NCBI GenBank assembly: GCA_949127645.1
Contig: CASBQM010000643.1
Location: 1 to 13,541, forward strand
Direction of reading: 5' to 3'
DNA length: 13,541 nt
From: Synechococcales cyanobacterium PMM_0036
GTDB lineage: Bacteria > Cyanobacteriota > Cyanobacteriia > Elainellales > Elainellaceae
Below the pieces are notes generated by a model. That model saw only the letters and a list, made by a program, of their open reading frames with translations. It made no database searches and had not been told where the DNA came from. A program made the position numbers and the translations under genes. This document shows, piece by piece, positions 6,578 through 12,796 of the stretch; positions within the stretch are counted from its first letter, which is position 1, and every line of letters starts with the position of its first letter.

Positions 6578-6627
6578 TTAAGAATAACCTGGTATTGCTG
6601 ACTAGAAATATTGCTTCCTTCAAAAAT

Positions 6628-7644
6628 ATGAAAGGTTCTGTCAAACGCTGGTTGAAAGACATTCCCTACTTCAAACAAGTTTTCAATGAGCGTGATCAGT
6701 TGCGATCGGAGGTCGATAATCTGCGGGCAGCACTGGCGCAGAGCAATCTAGAAAAGACACAGCTACTTGCAGACAAACGCCAGCTAAAAGAGCAGAGAAA
6801 TCAGCTTAAAGCCAATCAATTCTATGAGCCGGGTCATTTTCATTCACCTGTTCCTGATGTTGCCGAAATGAGGTCACGCGAGCAGGAGATATTCGATCGT
6901 CCTGACTTCATTCCAGGCATTAACCTGAGAGAAAATGAGCAGATTTCGCTCTTGCAAAAGCTAGAAAGATACTATTCAGACTTACCTTTTGAAGCGACTC
7001 AAAAAGCAGGACTTCGCTTTTATTTTGAGAATAGCTATTACTCTTATTCTGATGCGGTTTTTCTGTTTCTAATGATGCGGCATCTTCAGCCTCAACAAAT
7101 AATTGAAATTGGCTCTGGTTACTCCTCCTGCCTAATGCTAGACGTAAATCAGCTCTTCTTTAAAGACAGCATTAACTGTACTTTTATCGATCCGAACCCT
7201 CAGCGGCTCCTGTCATTAATAACCGAACGCGATCGCTCTCAAATTGAGGTGATTCCGGCAAAAGTTCAGGAGGTTGACCGCGATCGTTTCCGATCGCTAC
7301 AATCTGGCGATATTCTGTTCATCGACTCTACTCACGTCGCCAAAACGGGCAGCGATGTTAACTATATCTTTAGCGAGATCTTGCCAAGCCTACAAACAGG
7401 CGTTTATATTCATATTCACGATATTTTTTATCCGTTTGAGTATTTGCGAGAATGGGTTTTTCAAGGCTGGGGCTGGAATGAATGCTACTTTGTGAAAGCT
7501 TTTTTACAATACAATCGTGCCTTTGAAATTGTCTTGTTCAACACGTTTTTAGAGCATCAGCATCCTGACTGGTTTTATGCCCATATGCCTCTGTGCATGA
7601 AAAATTTGGGCGGCAGTATTTGGCTTCAGAAAGTAGGAGATTAA
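6628..7644 (+). CDS. Coiled-coil class I SAM-dependent methyltransferase
   Basis: A 338-residue protein. Residues about 20-65 have heptad-like leucine and charge spacing (Q-L-R-S-E-V-D-N-L, then L-K-E-Q-R-N-Q-L-K) and should form a coiled coil. A class I methyltransferase domain follows: motif I is I158-I-E-I-G-S-G-Y-S-S, the acidic strand is F187-I-D-P-N-P, then D228-I-L-F-I-D-S-T-H, and I261-H-I-H-D-I-F-Y-P-F-E-Y closes the core, as in Methyltransferase_24-type proteins found in glycan and surface-polysaccharide clusters. The acceptor is unknown. ATG 6628 is chosen; a TTG at 6574 would add 18 residues but lies in the palindrome and has no ribosome-binding site. The gene is AT-rich by eye compared with lpxD (one sampled 60-base line is about one-third GC). 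Its last codons contain the ribosome-binding site of lpxD. Confidence 0.87.
   Translation: MKGSVKRWLKDIPYFKQVFNERDQLRSEVDNLRAALAQSNLEKTQLLADKRQLKEQRNQLKANQFYEPGHFHSPVPDVAEMRSREQEIFDRPDFIPGINLRENEQISLLQKLERYYSDLPFEATQKAGLRFYFENSYYSYSDAVFLFLMMRHLQPQQIIEIGSGYSSCLMLDVNQLFFKDSINCTFIDPNPQRLLSLITERDRSQIEVIPAKVQEVDRDRFRSLQSGDILFIDSTHVAKTGSDVNYIFSEILPSLQTGVYIHIHDIFYPFEYLREWVFQGWGWNECYFVKAFLQYNRAFEIVLFNTFLEHQHPDWFYAHMPLCMKNLGGSIWLQKVGD
7635..7640 (+). promoter_or_regulatory. Ribosome-binding site for lpxD inside the previous gene
   Basis: AGGAGA lies within the last codons of the methyltransferase gene and about nine bases before the GTG start of lpxD. It supports both the GTG start and translation of the two genes from one message. 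Confidence 0.7.
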
Positions 7645-7648
7645 AAGC

Positions 7649-8692
7649 GTGAAATTTAGTGAATTAGTTGCCAAATTAGAAGTCGTTGAGCATAGCCTCA
7701 TCCTGAATGCCGCCTGCGATCCCAACCTCACCGGGGTCAAACCTTTAGAAGATGCACAGACAGAAACCCTGAGCTACATTGAGGGCGAGAAATTTGCTGC
7801 CCAGGTCAATACTACGGCGGCGAGTGCGCTCATTTTGCCCTTAAGCGAAGCTCTACAGGCTCAGGCAAGCGATCGCCAGATTGCCTGGATTAGCACTCGT
7901 GAGCCGCGTCTGCTGTTTGCAAAGGCGATCACCCTATTCTATCAGCCGTTTCGTCCTGCTCCCGGCATTCACCCGACTGCCGTAATCGATCCTGCGGTGC
8001 GGCTGGGCGACCATGCGGCGATCGGGGCGCACGTGGTGATTCAGCCCGGAGTCACGTTAGGAAACGATCTCTGTATTCATCCCAATGTGGTGATTTATCC
8101 CGGCGTAACGATTGGCGATCGCACTATCTTGCACGCTAACTGCGTCATTCAGGAGCGGACTCAAATCGGCTCAGATTGCGTTATCCACAGCGGTGCGGTG
8201 ATTGGCTCTGAGGGTTTTGGCTTTGTGCCGACTCCTGAGGGCTGGCTAAAGATGGAGCAGTCGGGCTGCGTGGTGCTAGAAGATGGCGTAGAGGTGGGCT
8301 GTAACTCAACGATCGATCGTCCTGCGGTGGGCGAAACGCGGATTGAACGCAACACCAAACTCGATAACCTGGTGCAAATTGGACATGGTTCCAAGGTGGG
8401 AAAAAACTGTGCGCTGGCGGCTCAGGTGGGTCTGGCGGGGGGGGCGCAACTGGGCGATCGCGTTATCCTCGGCGGACAGGTGGGAGTCGCAAACCATTCT
8501 CACATTGGCGATGGCGTACAGGCAGGGGCACAGGCAGGCATTCATGGCACCGTGGCACCCGGCACGGTGCTTCTGGGTACACCTGCCGTGCCCTACAAGC
8601 TATATCTCAAAGCTTCCGCGATCTACAGCCGTCTCCCAGAAATGCACCGGGCGCTGAAGCAGATTCAGAAGCAGTTGAGGCTGGGTCAGTAA
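7649..8692 (+). CDS. lpxD: UDP-3-O-acylglucosamine N-acyltransferase
   Basis: A 347-residue acyltransferase that adds the N-linked 3-hydroxyacyl chain from acyl carrier protein to UDP-3-O-acylglucosamine, the third step of lipid A synthesis. Residues 1-100 form the N-terminal uridine-binding domain; about 104-315 are hexapeptide repeats of the left-handed beta-helix (for example I-G-D-R-T-I, V-G-K-N-C-A, L-G-D-R-V-I). The catalytic histidine is H246 in D239-N-L-V-Q-I-G-H. The loop G187-S-E-G-F-G-F-V-P is also typical. The C-terminal helix (R-L-P-E-M-H-R-A-L-K-Q) ends the protein, as in other LpxD proteins. The start is GTG with AGGAGA nine bases upstream, four bases after the methyltransferase stop. 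Other lpx genes are not in the window. It ends at a hairpin region facing the SH3-like gene. Confidence 0.96.
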   Translation: MKFSELVAKLEVVEHSLILNAACDPNLTGVKPLEDAQTETLSYIEGEKFAAQVNTTAASALILPLSEALQAQASDRQIAWISTREPRLLFAKAITLFYQPFRPAPGIHPTAVIDPAVRLGDHAAIGAHVVIQPGVTLGNDLCIHPNVVIYPGVTIGDRTILHANCVIQERTQIGSDCVIHSGAVIGSEGFGFVPTPEGWLKMEQSGCVVLEDGVEVGCNSTIDRPAVGETRIERNTKLDNLVQIGHGSKVGKNCALAAQVGLAGGAQLGDRVILGGQVGVANHSHIGDGVQAGAQAGIHGTVAPGTVLLGTPAVPYKLYLKASAIYSRLPEMHRALKQIQKQLRLGQ

Positions 8693-8700
8693 ATGAACTT

Positions 8701-8736
8701 ATTTTAGATTTTGGATTGAATCTAAAATCCAAAATC
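8701..8736. terminator. Hairpin region between convergent genes, two alternative stems
   Basis: Two perfect inverted repeats overlap here. ATTTTAGATT (8701-8710) pairs with AATCTAAAAT (8719-8728); GATTTTGGATT (8707-8717) pairs with AATCCAAAATC (8726-8736). They cannot form at the same time. The sequence is built from A/T-rich units of about seven bases. Placed in the 50-bp gap between lpxD and the opposing SH3-like gene, it may end transcription from both sides, but the stems are weak and no long T tract follows. Confidence 0.55.
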
Positions 8737-8742
8737 CTTTAG

Positions 8743-9453
8743 CTACTGAGGACAAACACTCAAATTGCTGGTGGCTCCACCCGGCGTGCTGCCTACGGGG
8801 CCTTGCGAGATCCAGCCTACGCGATCGCTCCCACTCAAACTGGTGTAAGTCACTTTCACAAAGATAGTGTTTCGAGCCGTCTGAGAAGGCGTGGGTGGCG
8901 TTGTGAAATAAACTTTGCTGCCGCCCGCCGGACCATCAGCCTGACCATTATAAAGCTGCTTTTGGGCACTAATTGGATCGGCGTAGGCGTAAAGTCCATT
9001 AGGAGCAGTCGCCGTTTTGATGATGTAGCAGCTTCCTGTGACGGGGGGTGTCCCGCAGGTTGCCAGGTTTGCCGATCGCAGCCAGCCTACGACGGGCAGT
9101 TTAATTTGGGCAACACCTCCAATTCCGGCAATGTCGCCCAGTACGCCTGTGAGCGTCACCTGAGAACCCGCGTTTACCGTGCCAACCCGCTGACTAACGG
9201 GCCCCAGCGCCGTATTTTGAAAAACCTCTGTGGTTGCGTTAACCTGACGGCAAGTGCTGATGTAGCTAGCGCGCTCATACAAAGCCGCATCTCCCGGCAC
9301 AGGGGCGCGCGGTTCAGGAGCTGGGGTAGGTGAAGCCTGAGCTATCTCGATCGCGCTAACGGTCGCGGAGGCTTGTAGCCCCCCTACTGCCGTGATGAAA
9401 GCGGCCGAAACGAGGGCATATCCCACTCTACTTAAGACAATATTGAATTTCAT
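8743..9453 (-). CDS. Secreted protein with two SH3-like domains
   Basis: A 236-residue exported protein. The N terminus (M-K-F-N-I-V-L-S-R, then a hydrophobic core at 10-28) is a signal peptide with likely cleavage after A-S-A (30) or V-S-A (34). A proline-rich linker (41-54) leads to two SH3b-like units. The first runs from C68-R-Q-V-N to G-W-L-R-S-A-N-L-A-T-C133; the second runs from C142-Y-I-I through V-G-W-I-S (212-216) to C234. Each unit is bracketed by a cysteine pair, suggesting one disulfide per domain in the periplasm. Such domains often bind peptidoglycan, but no enzyme domain is attached, so the role is unknown. ATG 9453 is chosen because it starts the signal peptide and has GAGGAG upstream. 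The gene converges with lpxD. Confidence 0.87.
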   Translation of the reverse strand: MKFNIVLSRVGYALVSAAFITAVGGLQASATVSAIEIAQASPTPAPEPRAPVPGDAALYERASYISTCRQVNATTEVFQNTALGPVSQRVGTVNAGSQVTLTGVLGDIAGIGGVAQIKLPVVGWLRSANLATCGTPPVTGSCYIIKTATAPNGLYAYADPISAQKQLYNGQADGPAGGSKVYFTTPPTPSQTARNTIFVKVTYTSLSGSDRVGWISQGPVGSTPGGATSNLSVCPQ

Positions 9454-9488
9454 GTTAAAAACACTCCTCAGATTCACAACCTTTGATT

Positions 9489-9502
9489 TCATGCAAGCAT
9501 GA
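9489..9502. promoter_or_regulatory. Short inverted repeat upstream of the SH3-like gene
   Basis: TCATGC and GCATGA face each other across two bases, about 36 bp upstream of the SH3-like start codon. It could be a small operator or chance; I know no matching regulator. Confidence 0.25.
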
Positions 9503-9623
9503 CTGCCGCAAAGTTTATCACGCCTGAGAAATCGATCGCGTCCTGCTCTGTAATTTTTAATCCTCTGCAACTTTTTGACGATCGGTTTTTGAGGATACTG
9601 CTTGAGAGTGGCAATTTAAGGTT

Positions 9624-9665
9624 CAAGCCATTTGCATAAAGCCATTTGCATCAAGCCATTTGCAC
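9624..9665. repeat. Three tandem 14-bp repeats upstream of the allantoinase gene
   Basis: Units CAAGCCATTTGCAT, AAAGCCATTTGCAT and CAAGCCATTTGCAC follow each other without spacers; each differs from the consensus by at most one base. They end 52 bp before the puuE-like start codon. Array position and period suit repeated binding sites for an activator or repressor. The third copy also offers TTGCAC as a poor -35 box. They lack spacers, so this is not a CRISPR array. Confidence 0.75.
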
Positions 9666-9717
9666 AGAAATATGCCAATAATTATGTCAATCTTTCTACT
9701 GACTCAGGAGCTAACCC

Positions 9718-10623
9718 ATGGCTAATGCTTACCCTCGTGATTTAGTGGGCTATGGTCGTCATCCGCCCAACCCCAAGTGGCCGGGTCAGGCGCGAGTAGC
9801 TGTGCAGTTTGTCATCAACTATGAGGAGGGCGGCGAGAGCTGCGTTTTGCATGGCGACCAGGCCGCAGAGGCTTTTTTGTCTGAGGTGGTGGGAGCTGAG
9901 CCGCTCCAGGGGGTACGGCACATGAATATTGAGTCTGTTTATGAATATGGCAGTCGGGCAGGCTTTTGGCGACTGCACCGGATGTTTACCGATCGCCAGA
10001 TTCCCGTTACCATTTACGGCATTGCCATGGCGCTAGAGCGTAACCCCGAAGCCGTAGCCGCCATGCTAGAGGCAGACTGGGAAATTGCTAGCCACGGCTA
10101 TCGCTGGATTGACTACAAGTATTTCAGCGCTGCCGCCGAGCGAGAGCATCTGCAAAAGGCGATCGCTATCCATACTCAGGTGACAGGTTCTCGACCGCTG
10201 GGCTGGTATACCGGACGCAACAGCATCCACACCCGCCAGCTTGTGGTCGAAGAAGGCGGCTTTCTTTATGACGCAGACAGCTATGCCGACGATCTGCCCT
10301 ATTGGCTACATGAGTACGGCAAGCCCCATCTGGTGATTCCCTACACGTTGGACAGCAACGATATGCGTTTTGCGAGTGCCCAAGGCTTTAACTCAGGCGA
10401 TCAATTTTTTGCCTACCTGAAAGACAGCTTTGATGTTCTCTACGCAGAAGGAGAAACTGCACCCAAAATGATGAGTGTGGGGTTGCATTGCCGCCTTGTG
10501 GGCAGACCCGGACGCGCGGCGGCTCTAGGACGATTTTTGGACTACGTTAAGGGACACGATCGCATCTGGCTGTGTCGTCGGGTTGACATTGCACGTCACT
10601 GGCATGAATATCATCTGGCTTAA
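9718..10623 (+). CDS. puuE: Allantoinase of the PuuE type (polysaccharide deacetylase family)
   Basis: A 301-residue cytosolic protein expected to open the ring of allantoin to allantoate, a step that releases nitrogen from purines. It belongs to the NodB/polysaccharide deacetylase fold but matches the PuuE branch: start with Y-P-R-D-L-V-G-Y-G (5-13), F-V-I-N-Y-E-E-G-G-E (31-40), G-F-W-R-L-H (82-87), A-S-H-G-Y-R-W-I-D-Y (124-133), W-Y-T-G-R (163-167) and D-S-Y-A-D-D-L-P-Y-W (187-196), ending in R-V-D-I-A-R-H-W (288-295). The branch is described as metal-independent and unrelated to the amidohydrolase-type allantoinases. CAGGAG seven bases before the ATG supports the start. No uricase, HIU hydrolase or allantoate gene is nearby. 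A 2OG oxygenase follows 38 bp later. A wider cyclic amide hydrolase role is the alternative. Confidence 0.9.
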   Translation: MANAYPRDLVGYGRHPPNPKWPGQARVAVQFVINYEEGGESCVLHGDQAAEAFLSEVVGAEPLQGVRHMNIESVYEYGSRAGFWRLHRMFTDRQIPVTIYGIAMALERNPEAVAAMLEADWEIASHGYRWIDYKYFSAAAEREHLQKAIAIHTQVTGSRPLGWYTGRNSIHTRQLVVEEGGFLYDADSYADDLPYWLHEYGKPHLVIPYTLDSNDMRFASAQGFNSGDQFFAYLKDSFDVLYAEGETAPKMMSVGLHCRLVGRPGRAAALGRFLDYVKGHDRIWLCRRVDIARHWHEYHLA

Positions 10624-10661
10624 GGATTTAGTATGTACCTTACTCTACGGGCGATCGGCTG

Positions 10662-11261
10662 ATGACTTCTCAAACCCTGACTTCCCTGGGTCACGAAATT
10701 TTTCTGGTCAAAGGCTTGCTAGAGATCCCAGCTTGCCAGCAAATTATTCAGGTGACGCAGCAGTGCCAGCTTCAGCAGGCCGATATTTTGATTGAAACGG
10801 TCAATAATCAGGTTCGGAGTAATGACTTGCTGAAACTAGGCGGCTCTGATCCGCTATTGCAGTCGGCAAATCAGCTTTTGTTTGGCAAACTGGCGATCGT
10901 TCAGCAGCTTCTCCGTCAAGCCTATGGCGTTAATTTTCCCTTTGCCGAACCCTGTACGGTTTTGCGCTATCAAGAGCGGCAGTTTTACAAGCGCCATATC
11001 GATAATATTTTGTTAGGCAGCCGCTTTCAGGAGCTTGACCAAGGCATTCCTACCCGCGATATCAGCATTGTAGGATACCTGAATGATGACTTTGAAGGGG
11101 GCGAAACTTATTTCGATCGCCAAGATCTCAAGGTCAAGCCGGAAGCTGGAGCAGTTCTAGTATTCCCGGCGTATTTCACCCATCCCCATGAGTCGCTTCC
11201 CATTCTCAAAGGTCAAAAATATGCGTTCACGAGCTGGCTGTTTCATGGTAATTCAATCTAG
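10662..11261 (+). CDS. 2-oxoglutarate/Fe(II)-dependent oxygenase, prolyl 4-hydroxylase-like
   Basis: A 199-residue protein with a double-stranded beta-helix of the prolyl 4-hydroxylase alpha-subunit type. Iron ligands are H112 and D114 (K-R-H-I-D-N) and, by alignment with F-P-x(4-6)-H-E in relatives, H176 (P-H-E-S). K186 in G184-Q-K-Y sits where arginine or lysine binds the 2-oxoglutarate carboxylate. Strand blocks I-S-I-V-G-Y-L-N-D-D-F-E-G-G-E-T-Y (134-150) and A-G-A-V-L-V-F-P-A (162-170) are classical. Residues 1-95 are a helical lead domain. Such enzymes couple 2OG decarboxylation to hydroxylation of a protein or small molecule; the target is unknown. H174 is an alternative ligand. No signal peptide is present. 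It lies 38 bp after puuE and 46 bp before the next gene; no clear ribosome-binding site precedes the ATG. Confidence 0.9.
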   Translation: MTSQTLTSLGHEIFLVKGLLEIPACQQIIQVTQQCQLQQADILIETVNNQVRSNDLLKLGGSDPLLQSANQLLFGKLAIVQQLLRQAYGVNFPFAEPCTVLRYQERQFYKRHIDNILLGSRFQELDQGIPTRDISIVGYLNDDFEGGETYFDRQDLKVKPEAGAVLVFPAYFTHPHESLPILKGQKYAFTSWLFHGNSI

Positions 11262-11307
11262 ATGACGCACAGTTTAGAGCGGCACTATCGTTTCATAGAA
11301 GGACGCA

Positions 11308-12627
11308 ATGACTTTTGAGATTTTGGGTCTCGTTCTGCTGGTAGTTGCCAACGGTATTTTCTCAATGTCTGAGATGGCGATCGTTTCAGCCCGGAAAGCC
11401 CGCCTCCAGGAGCAGGCCGAGCAGGGAAAGGCTGGGGCAAGAGCGGCGCTGAAGCTGGCGAACTCACCCAACAATTTTCTGTCTACGGTTCAGGTAGGCA
11501 TTACGCTGATCGGCACGCTGACTGGGGTATTTGGCGGTGCATCGTTCTCTGAGCATTTAGCGGTTTACATTGCCATGATTCCGGCTCTAGAGAAGTCTAG
11601 TGAGGCGATCGCCCTCACCCTCGTTGTGCTGATCATTACCTACCTGTCGCTGATCATCGGTGAGTTGGTTCCTAAGCGTCTAGCGCTGAATAACCCGGAA
11701 AAAATTGCGGCGCTCGTGGCGGCTCCCATGCAGGTGGTCGCCAAAGTTGCCTCGCCGATCGTCTACCTGCTTAGCCTCTCTACCGAGCTTGTTCTAAAAT
11801 TGCTTCGGGCAAATGCGCCTTCTGAAGAACCTTCGGTGACGGAGGAAGAAATCAAAGTTTTAGTCCGCCAAGGAGCAGAGGCAGGTATGTTTGCCGCCGC
11901 CGAACAGGATATGGTAGAGCGGGTGTTTCATCTAGGCGATCAGCAGGTAAATGACTTGATGACTCCCCGCCCTGACATTATTTGGATTGATCTAAATGAC
12001 TCGGCTGAGGTCATCCGCCAGAAAATGATCGAGTGTCGTCATAGCCGCATTCCGGTCTGCCAAGATGCGTTGGATAACGTTATGGGCATTGCCCATGTTG
12101 CCGATATTTTGGCGCAGAGCCTTTCTGAACAGCCGATTGACCTAGTTACCTTACTTCGCCCGCCTCTGCTGATTCCGGAAAGTACCCACGCCTTGAGAGT
12201 GCTGGAATTGTTTAAGCAATCGGGAACGCATATTGCCCTTCCGGTAGATGAATATGGCGTGATTCAGGGGCTTGTCACCCTGAATGATGTGATGGAGGTG
12301 ATTATTGGAGATGTTCCCTTTGCTGACGATCCGCAGGAGTCCAGCATCATCCGCCGCGAAGACGGCTCCTGGCTAGTAGATGGTATGTTGTCTAGCGACG
12401 AATTGAAAGCGCTAATTAACGCAGATGAGCTACCCGGAGAAGATCGCGGCAACTACCAAACCATTGCGGGTTTTATGATTATGCAGCTTGGGCATATTCC
12501 GCGATCGTCTGATCATTTCGCCTGGGGAGGCTTCCGTTTTGAGGTGATGGATATGGACGGCAACCGAGTAGATAAGGTGCTGGTTGCGCCTCTAGGGCAG
12601 GAAGGATTATTGCTAAATCCCCCTTAA
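11308..12627 (+). CDS. DUF21/CBS/CorC-HlyC membrane protein (hemolysin family, CNNM-like)
   Basis: A 439-residue inner-membrane protein. Residues 1-170 form the DUF21/CNNM transmembrane domain, with hydrophobic segments near 3-20, 60-78, 100-122 and 135-160 and the conserved start V-A-N-G-I-F-S-M-S-E-M-A. A linker with E-E-E-I-K-V-L-V (179-186) precedes a CBS pair: D-L-M-T-P-R (216-221) opens the first and I-A-L-P-V-D-E-Y-G (309-317) with L-V-T-L-N-D-V (322-328) marks the second. A C-terminal CorC_HlyC domain (about 350-435) has D-G-M-L-S-S-D-E-L (358-366) and G-N-Y-Q-T-I-A-G-F (381-389). Relatives are linked to magnesium or cobalt efflux; 'hemolysin' is a historical name and toxin activity is not implied. 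The start ATG follows AGAAGGA by four bases. Confidence 0.93.
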   Translation: MTFEILGLVLLVVANGIFSMSEMAIVSARKARLQEQAEQGKAGARAALKLANSPNNFLSTVQVGITLIGTLTGVFGGASFSEHLAVYIAMIPALEKSSEAIALTLVVLIITYLSLIIGELVPKRLALNNPEKIAALVAAPMQVVAKVASPIVYLLSLSTELVLKLLRANAPSEEPSVTEEEIKVLVRQGAEAGMFAAAEQDMVERVFHLGDQQVNDLMTPRPDIIWIDLNDSAEVIRQKMIECRHSRIPVCQDALDNVMGIAHVADILAQSLSEQPIDLVTLLRPPLLIPESTHALRVLELFKQSGTHIALPVDEYGVIQGLVTLNDVMEVIIGDVPFADDPQESSIIRREDGSWLVDGMLSSDELKALINADELPGEDRGNYQTIAGFMIMQLGHIPRSSDHFAWGGFRFEVMDMDGNRVDKVLVAPLGQEGLLLNPP

Positions 12628-12796
12628 TAAATCAGCCCTGCCTCCTACTCTGGGTCGGGGCGAGGGTGGTTTAAGTTATTGTCAGTCAATCAGGTTATGA
12701 CACCTATGACTTCTGGCAAGGCATCTTCGTGAGGGCGAGATTGGGAAGACTAGACTGAACACATTCTTCACCGTCGGGCTTCACCGCCGCAAGTCT

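Larger units (their letters stand above)
9454..9717. other. Divergent intergenic region between the SH3-like and allantoinase genes
   Basis: A 264-bp spacer with no gene. It holds the ribosome-binding site of the SH3-like gene (GAGGAG on the minus strand), an inverted repeat at 9489-9502, three 14-bp tandem repeats at 9624-9665, and a CAGGAG ribosome-binding site (9705-9710) before the allantoinase ATG. Both promoters must lie here, but I cannot place -35/-10 boxes reliably. Confidence 0.6.

Noticed and set aside
8803..9333. 176-codon plus-strand frame opposite the SH3-like gene
   Set aside because: The minus-strand frame has a signal peptide, ribosome-binding site and paired SH3-like units; the plus product has no family features.
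9624..9665. Possible CRISPR array
   Set aside because: Units are 14 bp and contiguous with no spacers, and no cas gene is nearby.
11308..12627. Reading the CorC/HlyC protein as a hemolysin toxin
   Set aside because: The domain order is that of ion-transport-linked DUF21/CBS proteins; 'hemolysin' is an inherited name.
12628..12796. Possible terminator after the CorC-like gene
   Set aside because: The GC-rich stretch pairs poorly and no T tract follows; TGTCA/TGACA arms further on are too short to support a call.
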